Source: JBKHHU01 sp046539045
GTDB taxonomy: Bacteria > Planctomycetota > Phycisphaerae > SM23-33
Direction of reading: 5' to 3'
Length of the DNA: 14,808 bases
NCBI GenBank assembly: GCA_046539045.1
Contig: JBKHHU010000069.1
Span: 1 to 14,808 of the forward strand
Below, one piece after another: positions 5,982 through 12,362 of the stretch; within the stretch, counting starts at the first letter, position 1; each line of letters begins with the position of its first letter. The translations under genes and the position numbers were made by a program. The notes under the pieces were generated by a model. It did not search any database, was not told where the DNA came from, and saw nothing but the letters and a program-made list of their open reading frames with translations.

Positions 5982-7097
5982 ATGGACGCTAAACTCATGT
6001 ACAATTTGGCTCTGTCGGCGGTGCTTGTCGCCGTCGGCCTTGGCGGTGCAGGCCGGGCCTTCGGCCAGAGCACCCAGCCGGCAACCGCCCCCGCGCGGAC
6101 CCAACCGACGACCTCCGAGGCAAAGATCATCTTCCGTTCGCCGACCCAGCCGCCGTTTGACCCGCTGGACGAGACGGAACTGTCCGACGCTGCCGTGGAG
6201 ATGTCCGAAAGCGACCGCCAGAAGCTGCTGAGCATCCGCGACGGGCATCCGCCCGGCGAGCACGAAGCGATCAAGATGCTTCTCCGCAAGACCAACGAGA
6301 TGGACCCGCTGACCGCCGAGCAGCTCAAGCAGCTCGACAGCCCCAGCTACATCAACATGCTGCGGTTCCCCAACCGCTACCGCGGGCAGATGGTCCGACT
6401 GAAGGTGGTTCCGTACGTGGTCCATGTGCTCAAGCCCGGCCGGGACGGGTACCCCTGGAACCTGAACGCTCCGGAAAAGCCCCTGTACCGCGTCGACGCG
6501 CTGGTCTACGCCGAAGATGCCGACGGCAACCCCGACATCGAGAAGATGAAGGACATGCCGATCCTGCTGTTCAGCCCGGACGACCCGCGCGACGTGCTGG
6601 GCCCGGCCGAGTACGACGAAGCCGCCAACGAATACCTCTACGGTAAGAAACAGAGCCCGGAGATCGTCAACGTCGCCGCCATCTTCTACAAGGTATCCGG
6701 TTCGGGAACCCGCGCCGAAGACTACGTGTTCTTCCCGATCGTGGTGGCAAACCAGCTGGAGCCGATCGGAGCGGCCGACCCGGGCCGGGAGGGAATGAGC
6801 AAAACCTGGATCGTCGTGCTGGTGCTTTTCGGGATCGGAGCGATGCTGTTCCTCTTCCGCCGGATCAGCAAGGGCAGTCGCCAGAGCCGCGCCCAGGAGG
6901 AATTCGCCTGGAAGCAGCGGCTGGAAGAGGCCCGGGCGGAGGTCCGGCGCATCAAGGCACGCGAGGCGGGGCTCACCCCGGAAGAGCTGGAAGAACTGGA
7001 GAGCAAGCTGGACGGGAACGTCGATGAATCGCTGCGTCAGGCCGCCGAGGAATTCAGAAGGAAGAAGTCCGCACATGACGAAGACAGTTCGTATTGA
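5982..7097 (+). CDS. Exported two-helix membrane protein of unknown function
   Basis: A 371-residue protein I cannot assign to a named family. Residues 1-28 are a signal peptide or anchor (YNLALSAVLVAVGLGGAGRAFGQ). A Pro/Thr-rich linker follows (30-60), then an acidic helical stretch (60-120). A beta-rich domain (about 125-262) begins NRYRGQMVRLKVVPYVVHVL and ends DYVFFPIVVANQLEPI; this spacing resembles an OB-fold but that is only a guess. A second membrane helix lies at 275-293 (WIVVLVLFGIGAMLFLF). A basic patch and a long charged coiled coil (303-365) presumably sit in the cytoplasm. The ATG at 5982 has no Shine-Dalgarno and may be leaderless; the ATG at 5997 is an alternative. The 3' end overlaps aroB by 23 bp, so the genes are probably coupled. 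Confidence 0.75.
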   Translation: MDAKLMYNLALSAVLVAVGLGGAGRAFGQSTQPATAPARTQPTTSEAKIIFRSPTQPPFDPLDETELSDAAVEMSESDRQKLLSIRDGHPPGEHEAIKMLLRKTNEMDPLTAEQLKQLDSPSYINMLRFPNRYRGQMVRLKVVPYVVHVLKPGRDGYPWNLNAPEKPLYRVDALVYAEDADGNPDIEKMKDMPILLFSPDDPRDVLGPAEYDEAANEYLYGKKQSPEIVNVAAIFYKVSGSGTRAEDYVFFPIVVANQLEPIGAADPGREGMSKTWIVVLVLFGIGAMLFLFRRISKGSRQSRAQEEFAWKQRLEEARAEVRRIKAREAGLTPEELEELESKLDGNVDESLRQAAEEFRRKKSAHDEDSSY

Positions 7098-8169
7098 CCT
7101 CGGCGAGAGAAGCTACGACGTGCAGATCGGTTCGGGGCTGCTGGAGCAGCTCGGCTCCGAGGCGGCGAAGGTCCGGGGCGTGTCCGGTGCGGTAATCGTC
7201 TCGGATTCCAACGTCGCTCCGCTGTATGCCGACCAAGCCCGCGCCTCGCTGGAGAAGCAGAACATCCCCACCTCGCTGATCCACATCCCCGCCGGCGAGC
7301 AGCACAAGACGCTGGAAACCGTGGGCAGGGTGTTCGACGCCCTCTTCGCAGCCGACCCGCCGGTGGACCGGCAGACGCTGATCGTCCCGCTGGGCGGGGG
7401 CGTCACCGGGGACCTGGGCGGATTCGTCGCCGCGACCGCCCTCCGCGGGATGCGATTCCTGCAGTGTCCGACCACCATCCTTGCCGACGTGGACGCGTCG
7501 GTCGGCGGGAAGACCGGCGTGGACCACCCGGCGGGCAAGAACCTCATCGGCGCGTTTCATCAGCCCGTCGGCGTGCTGATCGATACCGACACGCTCCGCT
7601 CGCTCCCGCTGGAGCAGATCCGCAACGGGCTGGCTGAGTGCGTCAAGCACGGCGTGATCCGCGACGCGAGCCTGCTGGACTACATCGAGGCCCACTGCGA
7701 CGAGATCATCGCCTGCGAAACCGACACGCTGGTGGAACTGCTGGCCCGCAACGTGCAGATCAAGGCCGACGTGGTCGCCCGCGACGAGACCGAGTCCGGC
7801 GTGCGGGCCCACCTGAACTTCGGACACACGATCGGCCACGCGATCGAGGCCTACGGACAGCTCGGCGAGATCCTCCACGGGCAAGCCGTGTCGCTCGGGA
7901 TGATCGCCAACAACGAGATCGCCGTCCGTCGCGGGCTCATCGACCGGACCGACGCCGACCGCGTGGAAGCCCTGCTCCGCAAGCTGGGCCTGCCGGTGCG
8001 CAAAAGCTTTCTGGACACGCGGCGAATCTGGACTATCATGCAGCACGACAAGAAGAACCGCGGCGGGAAGGTGCGGATGATCCTCCCGACGAAGCTGGGC
8101 GAGGTCGAGATTTTCGACGACACCGACGAGCGGGAAGTCGCCGCTGCCGTCAACGCACTGGCTGAGTGA
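7075..8169 (+). CDS. aroB: 3-dehydroquinate synthase
   Basis: A 364-residue cytoplasmic enzyme that converts DAHP to 3-dehydroquinate, step two of the shikimate pathway, using NAD and a divalent metal. Seen: the NAD-binding PLGGGVTGDLGGFVAA (105-120), FLQCPTTILADVDASVGGKTGVD (128-150), GKNLIGAFHQP (154-164), the metal-ligand glutamate in GLAECVKHG (E188), the ligand histidines in NFGHTIGHA (H251) and LHGQAVSLGM (H268), and DKKNRGGKVR near 325-334. Length and all key residues are normal, so it should be active. The ATG at 7075 has AAGGAAG about ten bases upstream and lies inside the end of the preceding gene. Confidence 0.97.
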   Translation: MTKTVRIDLGERSYDVQIGSGLLEQLGSEAAKVRGVSGAVIVSDSNVAPLYADQARASLEKQNIPTSLIHIPAGEQHKTLETVGRVFDALFAADPPVDRQTLIVPLGGGVTGDLGGFVAATALRGMRFLQCPTTILADVDASVGGKTGVDHPAGKNLIGAFHQPVGVLIDTDTLRSLPLEQIRNGLAECVKHGVIRDASLLDYIEAHCDEIIACETDTLVELLARNVQIKADVVARDETESGVRAHLNFGHTIGHAIEAYGQLGEILHGQAVSLGMIANNEIAVRRGLIDRTDADRVEALLRKLGLPVRKSFLDTRRIWTIMQHDKKNRGGKVRMILPTKLGEVEIFDDTDEREVAAAVNALAE

Positions 8170-8183
8170 TTCCGGAGGACCCG

Positions 8184-8366
8184 ATGAATTCAATGTACCT
8201 GATGCCCGCTGCCCTGATCCTGCTGGGCATCTGGAATCTGTTTATCAACACCCGACGCTCCATTCAGCGCCCGACGTGGATGCGGATCATGTTCCTGGTC
8301 CTGGGTGCGGGGATGGTCGTCGCCGGTATCGTCCTGTTGATCGTCGCGCTGATGCAACAGGAATGA
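8184..8366 (+). CDS. Small two-helix membrane protein
   Basis: A 60-residue protein with two hydrophobic helices (about 4-22 and 33-56) joined by a short basic loop (NTRRSIQRPTW). It is not recognised as a named family. The ATG at 8184 has a strong GGAGG five bases upstream; a GTG at 8166 is in frame but less likely. It follows aroB by 14 bases and probably belongs to the same transcript. Role unknown. Confidence 0.7.
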   Translation: MNSMYLMPAALILLGIWNLFINTRRSIQRPTWMRIMFLVLGAGMVVAGIVLLIVALMQQE

Positions 8367-8415
8367 CCGGCCGGACACAAACGGGAACGCGGCGCAACCA
8401 CAAACTCTGAAGACT

Positions 8416-8464
8416 ATTGCGGGAACCAACTACCGTTGGTCGGGTCGGGAGACCCACCAACCGG
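8416..8464 (+). repeat. Degenerate copy of the palindromic repeat in the pyrD leader
   Basis: The hairpin at 8435-8461 has arms GTTGGTCGGGTC and GACCCACCAAC around GGGA, with one unpaired C (8441). The bases before it (ATTGCGG at 8416, CC before GTTGG) and after it (CGG) line up with 5761-5809, so this is half of the composite element. The rest of the 183-bp gap (8367-8549) holds no gene or terminator that I can see. Confidence 0.7.
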
Positions 8465-8549
8465 AGGGAGCGACTGTCGGGTCCGAATCGCCAACCTTGA
8501 AGCCTTACGACTGAAGCCTGAGAACCTGCTGACACAACCTGGAGTCTCC

Positions 8550-9494
8550 ATGCCGTCCACAACTACCGATCTGTCGGTCGATATCGCCGGAGTGAAGCTC
8601 GACAACCCGCTCATGACCGCCAGCGGCACGTGCGGGTACGCGATGGAATACCAGGAGTTCGTCGACCTGCGACAGCTCGGCGCCTTCGTGACCAAATCCA
8701 TCAGCGCCGCTCCGCGGATCGGCAACGAGTACCAGCGCGTCGTGGAGACCCGCGCGGGCATGCTCAACGCCATCGGCCTGGCCAATGTCGGCCTGGACGT
8801 CTTCCTGGAAGAGAAGGTCCCCCAGCTACAGGAATTGGGCCTGCCGGTGTTCGTGAACGTGGCCGGCACGACCATCGACGATTACGTGAAGGTCGCCGAG
8901 GCGCTGGAAAACGTCGAGATCGTCCGCGGTGTGGAGCTGAACATCTCCTGCCCGAACGTCAAGGAAGGCGGGATCCAGTTCGGCACCCACCCCGAGCAGG
9001 CAGCGAAGATCACCGCCGCCCTGCGCGACGCCTGCGACAAGAACATCCTCATCGTCAAGCTCAGCCCCAACGTCACGGACATCGCCGAGATGGCCGCCGC
9101 TGCGGTCGAAGCGGGCGCCGACGCGTTGAGCCTCATCAACACCTTCACCGCCATGGCCATCGACGTCGAAACGCGTCGGCCGATCCTGGCCAACAACACC
9201 GGCGGGCTCTCCGGGCCGGCCATCCGACCGGTCGCGGTGCGGATGGTCCACCAGGTCTACACGCAGGTGGCAAAGCCGGCCGGGATCCCGCTGATCGGGA
9301 TGGGCGGCATCCAGTATGCCCGCGACGCCCTGGAATTCCTCATCGCCGGTGCGACCGGGCTGGCCGTGGGCACCGCCCTGTTCGTCGACCCCGCCTGCCT
9401 GCTGGACATCCGCGACGGGATCGCCGAATACCTCCGCCGACACGGCCATTCAAGCGTCAACGACATCATCGGCACGCTGCAACTGAACGACTGA
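8550..9494 (+). CDS. pyrD: Dihydroorotate dehydrogenase, class 1B catalytic subunit
   Basis: A 314-residue FMN enzyme that oxidises dihydroorotate to orotate in pyrimidine synthesis. Seen: NPLMTASGTCGY (19-30), the lysine in FVTKS (K49), GMLNAIGLANVG (70-81), the class 1 catalytic cysteine in ELNISCPNVKEGG (C134), VKLSPNVTDI (169-178), ALSLINT (192-198), NNTGGLSGPAIRP (215-227) and the FMN-phosphate site GMGGI plus VGTALF. The cysteine base and NVKEGG with GLSGPAI mark class 1B, which normally works with PyrK to pass electrons to NAD; no pyrK lies in the window. The ATG at 8550 has GGAG five bases upstream. The open frame starts earlier (8436), inside the palindromic repeat, but that part is not family-like. 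Confidence 0.96.
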   Translation: MPSTTTDLSVDIAGVKLDNPLMTASGTCGYAMEYQEFVDLRQLGAFVTKSISAAPRIGNEYQRVVETRAGMLNAIGLANVGLDVFLEEKVPQLQELGLPVFVNVAGTTIDDYVKVAEALENVEIVRGVELNISCPNVKEGGIQFGTHPEQAAKITAALRDACDKNILIVKLSPNVTDIAEMAAAAVEAGADALSLINTFTAMAIDVETRRPILANNTGGLSGPAIRPVAVRMVHQVYTQVAKPAGIPLIGMGGIQYARDALEFLIAGATGLAVGTALFVDPACLLDIRDGIAEYLRRHGHSSVNDIIGTLQLND

Positions 9495-9610
9495 CCCCGA
9501 GCACCGGACGGTTTCTGCCCCCGAGTGCAACAGGTCGGCGTTCGCAAGTCGGCCTGCGGCATCACCTACGCTAATTGTAAGATAAGCTCCCCGCCAAGCC
9601 TTTGCTTTCC

Positions 9611-9627
9611 GTACGCTCCGAGCGTAC
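9611..9627. promoter_or_regulatory. 17-bp perfect palindrome, possible operator
   Basis: GTACGCTCCGAGCGTAC is an 8-bp inverted repeat around a central C. Its length and symmetry suit a dimeric repressor site. In RNA it would be a 7-bp hairpin with a CCG loop, but no T-run follows, so a terminator is less likely. Confidence 0.4.
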
Positions 9628-9636
9628 AGTAACCTG

Positions 9637-9747
9637 AAGTCCCGGATTGGGCGTTTGGCCTGGTTGACTTCCCCACAGGGATGAGAAGATGTGGAGGGTA
9701 GTGTCTGACCCGGCCGCCCCGGTCGGGCAGGTGCCTGCGGGGGAAGT
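9637..9747 (+). promoter_or_regulatory. Putative structured 5' leader of the GT4 gene
   Basis: AAGTC (9637-9641) can pair with GACTT (9666-9670), while the overlapping ACTTCCCC (9667-9674) can pair with GGGGAAGT (9740-9747); the two pairings exclude each other. Inside the second, 9705-9730 forms an 11-bp hairpin (CTG, bulged A, CCCGGCCG, loop CCC) with CGGTCGGGCAG. Alternative pairing upstream of a gene is the layout of an RNA switch. No known riboswitch class is recognised, and transcription of the region is assumed. Confidence 0.35.
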
Positions 9748-9794
9748 TCACTAATAGATGTAAACCCTTGTTTCAGAGCGAGTAAGGATTCACC

Positions 9795-11177
9795 ATGAAA
9801 GTCTTCATGCTCGGCTGGGAGTTCCCCCCGCACATCAGTGGCGGACTCGGGACAGCCTGCTATGGAATGACCAAGGCCCTGGATGCGATGGGCGTGGACG
9901 TGTGTTTCGTCCTGCCGACTCCGGTGCCGGTAAGCGCCACCAGCCACGTGCAGTTCCGTTCCCCTGCCGACCTGCGCCGGCTCACCGGTCAGGCCCGCAC
10001 CCCCGAGGGCGGATACGAAGACGTGGTGACCACGCGCTTCAGCGAGCACGTCGAGCTGCGCCGCGTCCCGGCTGTGCTCCAGCCGTATGCGTCGCCCGAG
10101 GAATTCGAGAAGACCGTCAAGAAGCTCATCGCCGAACAGCAATATCAGCGCTACCTCAAGGAAAGCAATAAAGAGCCCAGCGAGGTCGAGAACTGGGACA
10201 TGGAAGAACCCCAGCCGCTTCCTTCCGGTTCGTTCGTTCGCGGAGCCGGTGCCAACTACGGCGGGGACCTGATGACGCAGGTCAACCGCTACGCGATGCT
10301 CGCCGGCGAGGTCGCTTCGCACGAGAAATTCGACGTCGTCCACGCCCATGACTGGATGACCTACCCCGCGGGCGTCGCCGTCTCGGCTCAGACCGGCAAG
10401 CCGCTGGTCGTGCACGTCCACAGCACCGAATTCGACCGCAGCGGCTCCGACGTCAACCAGCAGATCTATAACATCGAGCGGGCCGGGATGCATGCAGCCG
10501 ACAAGGTCGTCTGCGTCAGCCACCTGACCGCCAACCTGGTGATCGGCAGGTACGGCGTGCCCGCTCACAAGGTCGAGGTCGTCTACAACGCCGTCGATAT
10601 CCCCACCGATGGAGATCAGCAGTTCCTCAGCCCGATCCGCCAGGACGAGAAGCTCGTGCTCTTCCTCGGACGCGTGACCATGCAGAAAGGCCCGGAATAC
10701 TTCCTCCGCGCCGCCCGCAAGGTCGCCGACAAGCTGGACAAGGTCCGCTTCGTGGTGGCAGGAAGCGGCGACATGATTGCCCAGTGCATCCGCGAGGTGG
10801 CCGACCTGAAGCTCGGCAAGCACGTGACGTTTACGGGCTTCCTCCGCGGACGCGATGTCGACCGGGTGTTCCAGATGGCCGACCTGTACGTCATGCCCAG
10901 CGTCTCCGAACCGTTCGGGATCGCCCCGCTGGAAGCGCTGAGCCACAACGTGCCGGTGCTGATCAGCAAGCAGTCCGGCGTCTCGGAAGTGCTCACACAC
11001 GCCCTGAAGGTCGACTTCTGGGACATCGACGAGATGGCCAACAAGATCCTCGCCGTCCTGCGTCACCCGCCACTGCAGCGAACCCTCCGCCAGCACGGGG
11101 CCATCGAACTGGGCAAACTCTCCTGGCCGGACAGCGCGGCCAAGCTCCGTAAGATCTATGGGGAAGTGATTGGGTGA
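9795..11177 (+). CDS. GT4-family glycosyltransferase, glycogen synthase-like
   Basis: A 460-residue GT-B-fold retaining glycosyltransferase. The N-terminus MKVFMLGWEFPPHISGGLGT (1-20) carries the GGLG loop that binds the nucleotide-sugar phosphates in glycogen-synthase-like enzymes. HAHDWM lies at 183-188, VVHVHSTEFDRSG at 205-217, and VVYNAVD at 262-268. The C-terminal domain has LFLGRVTMQKGPEYFLRA (289-306), VVAGSGD (320-326), FTGFLRGRDV (346-355) and the donor-binding EPFGIAPLE with the E-x7-E pair E372 and E380. A 90-residue insertion (about 45-150), rich in charged residues, precedes the second half of the acceptor domain. The ATG at 9795 has AGGA about seven bases upstream. It most likely makes an alpha-glucan or another cell polysaccharide; the exact donor and acceptor are unknown. 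Confidence 0.9.
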   Translation: MKVFMLGWEFPPHISGGLGTACYGMTKALDAMGVDVCFVLPTPVPVSATSHVQFRSPADLRRLTGQARTPEGGYEDVVTTRFSEHVELRRVPAVLQPYASPEEFEKTVKKLIAEQQYQRYLKESNKEPSEVENWDMEEPQPLPSGSFVRGAGANYGGDLMTQVNRYAMLAGEVASHEKFDVVHAHDWMTYPAGVAVSAQTGKPLVVHVHSTEFDRSGSDVNQQIYNIERAGMHAADKVVCVSHLTANLVIGRYGVPAHKVEVVYNAVDIPTDGDQQFLSPIRQDEKLVLFLGRVTMQKGPEYFLRAARKVADKLDKVRFVVAGSGDMIAQCIREVADLKLGKHVTFTGFLRGRDVDRVFQMADLYVMPSVSEPFGIAPLEALSHNVPVLISKQSGVSEVLTHALKVDFWDIDEMANKILAVLRHPPLQRTLRQHGAIELGKLSWPDSAAKLRKIYGEVIG

Positions 11178-11180
11178 GAT

Positions 11181-11316
11181 GGTTGATTGGTTAATTGGTT
11201 AATTGGTTAATTGGTTAATTTGGTTAACTGGTTAATTGGTTAATTGGTTGATTGGTTAATTGTTAATTGGTTAATTGGTTAATTGGCTAATTGGTTGATT
11301 GGTTGATTGGTTGATT
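11181..11316. repeat. Octamer tandem array (GGTTAATT), 17 units
   Basis: Seventeen near-identical 8-bp units. The main form is GGTTAATT; units 1, 9 and 15-17 are GGTTGATT, unit 6 is GGTTAACT and unit 14 GGCTAATT. Unit 5 has an extra T and unit 11 lacks a G. The array starts three bases after the GT4 stop and reaches into the convergent lipoprotein gene, whose stop (11271-11273) is in unit 12. Its AT-rich makeup stands out sharply from the GC-rich surroundings. Such arrays change length by strand slippage. Confidence 0.95.
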
Positions 11317-12233
11317 GGTTCGTTCCTTTTTCGTTCGATCACCCGCTGGACGCGTTGGGCGGCTTGGGCGATCTGTTCATCTTTGGGTGCCAGTTCGGTC
11401 GCCCGCCGGTACGCATCGAGAGCCTCCGGGAGCACGCCGGTGGCTTCGCAGATGACGCCGAGGTCGTACCAAAGGTCCGGCTGGTTCGGCTCTTCCTCCG
11501 TCGCCTGCTGCAGATGCTTCCGCGCCAGGACCAGGTCATTGGCCTCGGCGGCATCCGCTGCCTTCCGCGCGTGGGCGTTCCACGAACCCCGCAACGTCAG
11601 CGTTTTCTGGATCACCGGCGGATCGAGCATCTCCACGGCAGTCTGCACGCTGAGCACCACCAGTTCCCGCAGGATCGTATCTCGCGACGGGACCAGGTCC
11701 GGATCCCCCGGCCGGTCGAGCCCCAGCTCACCGCGGGCTCGGGGGTCCTCCACGGAGTCGTAGCTTTTGTTCGTTTCGATCGTGGCGAGCTTCTTCCCGT
11801 CGGCGTCGGTGATCACGAAATTCACCCGCAGATGCGCGGTCCGTCGTAGCGTGGTCAGTTGCTCGGTGACCATTTCCCCCGTTTCGGGCTTCAGTTTGCG
11901 GACGGTCCGGGTGCCCTGCTGCCGGTCGGTGCGGATCTCGGCCGTGCCGCCCATCTCGCTGGGCGCTTCGGCCTTGCCCAGCAGACCGGCGGAATCCAGC
12001 TGTGCCGCGAGCGAATTGGCCAGGAACTCGCCGTATTCGCCGTCGCCGTTTTTCACTTCGAACGAGCCGACCGACACCGGCACGGCCACCATCGGCAAAT
12101 CCGACGGCAGTTCGTGACGGACTTCCACTTTCGTCTGCCCACACCCGGCGGCCAACCACATAAGGCACACGGCCGGAAGCAGCGTCGGCCTGACTCGCTC
12201 GCGTTGACAACGATCTTTCGTGTCCGGACTCAT
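11271..12233 (-). CDS. TPR-containing lipoprotein
   Basis: A 320-residue lipoprotein. The signal peptide (LLPAVCLMWLAAGC) ends in a lipobox with C31 as the lipidated residue. Residues 46-205 form an alpha/beta domain (VAVPVSVGSFEV, then GEFLANSLAAQLDSAGLL, later LRVNFVITDADGKKLATIET and REL...VQTAVEML) that loosely recalls CsgG-like or surface-lipoprotein assembly domains; I do not claim a family. Residues 216-300 hold two TPR repeats (ARKHLQQATEEEPNQPDLWYD, then ALDAYRRATELAPKDEQ). The final 17 residues, NEPINQST and onward, are encoded by the octamer array. AAGGAG lies seven bases before the ATG at 12233. It is divergent from two further lipoprotein genes, so an envelope role is likely. Confidence 0.8.
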   Translation of the reverse strand: MSPDTKDRCQRERVRPTLLPAVCLMWLAAGCGQTKVEVRHELPSDLPMVAVPVSVGSFEVKNGDGEYGEFLANSLAAQLDSAGLLGKAEAPSEMGGTAEIRTDRQQGTRTVRKLKPETGEMVTEQLTTLRRTAHLRVNFVITDADGKKLATIETNKSYDSVEDPRARGELGLDRPGDPDLVPSRDTILRELVVLSVQTAVEMLDPPVIQKTLTLRGSWNAHARKAADAAEANDLVLARKHLQQATEEEPNQPDLWYDLGVICEATGVLPEALDAYRRATELAPKDEQIAQAAQRVQRVIERKRNEPINQSTNQPISQLTN

Positions 12234-12260
12234 CCGGGGTCTCCTTCCTAATCCCGGTGA

Positions 12261-12289
12261 ATCGTATTCGTCCCGCCCGGGCGGAGCAA
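12261..12289 (-). promoter_or_regulatory. Candidate promoter for the TPR lipoprotein, with palindromic spacer
   Basis: On the minus strand TTGCTC (12284-12289) and TACGAT (12261-12266) are 17 bases apart, 28 bases before the ATG. A 12-bp perfect palindrome CCGCCCGGGCGG (12273-12284) fills most of the spacer and could be an operator, or simply GC-rich sequence. Confidence 0.4.
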
Positions 12290-12303
12290 GTCATTGAACC
12301 GCG

Positions 12304-12332
12304 TTGACTTCACAACGCTTCGAGTCTACGCT
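12304..12332 (+). promoter_or_regulatory. Candidate promoter for the HAD lipoprotein operon
   Basis: TTGACT (12304-12309, 5 of 6) is followed after 17 bases by TACGCT (12327-12332, 3 of 6), about 30 bases before the ATG at 12363. Its -35 is only 14 bases from the -35 of the opposite promoter, so the two could be controlled together. Confidence 0.4.
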
Positions 12333-12362
12333 TCCTCTGGAAACAAGCGGAGGCCAGGGAAC

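Larger units (their letters stand above)
9495..9794. other. 300-bp structured non-coding region
   Basis: No gene is supported between pyrD and the GT4 gene; a 61-codon minus-strand frame (9566-9751) has no family-like content. The region holds a 17-bp palindrome (9611-9627) and several strong RNA hairpins (9637-9747). There is also an AT-rich patch at 9570-9586 (with TAAGAT) for which I find no matching -35. No intrinsic terminator for pyrD is seen. Confidence 0.55.

Noticed and set aside
5712..7076. 454-codon open frame on the minus strand
   Set aside because: It lies opposite the signal-peptide-bearing protein coupled to aroB and ends within the palindromic repeat.
7054..8193. 379-codon open frame on the minus strand
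   Set aside because: It is the shadow of aroB, which has a complete active site.
9566..9751. 61-codon minus-strand frame in the pyrD-GT4 gap
   Set aside because: No family-like content, and the region is better explained by strong hairpins and a palindrome.
9450..11096. 548-codon open frame on the minus strand
   Set aside because: It covers the GT4 gene, whose catalytic motifs are clear. The antisense product has no recognisable motif.
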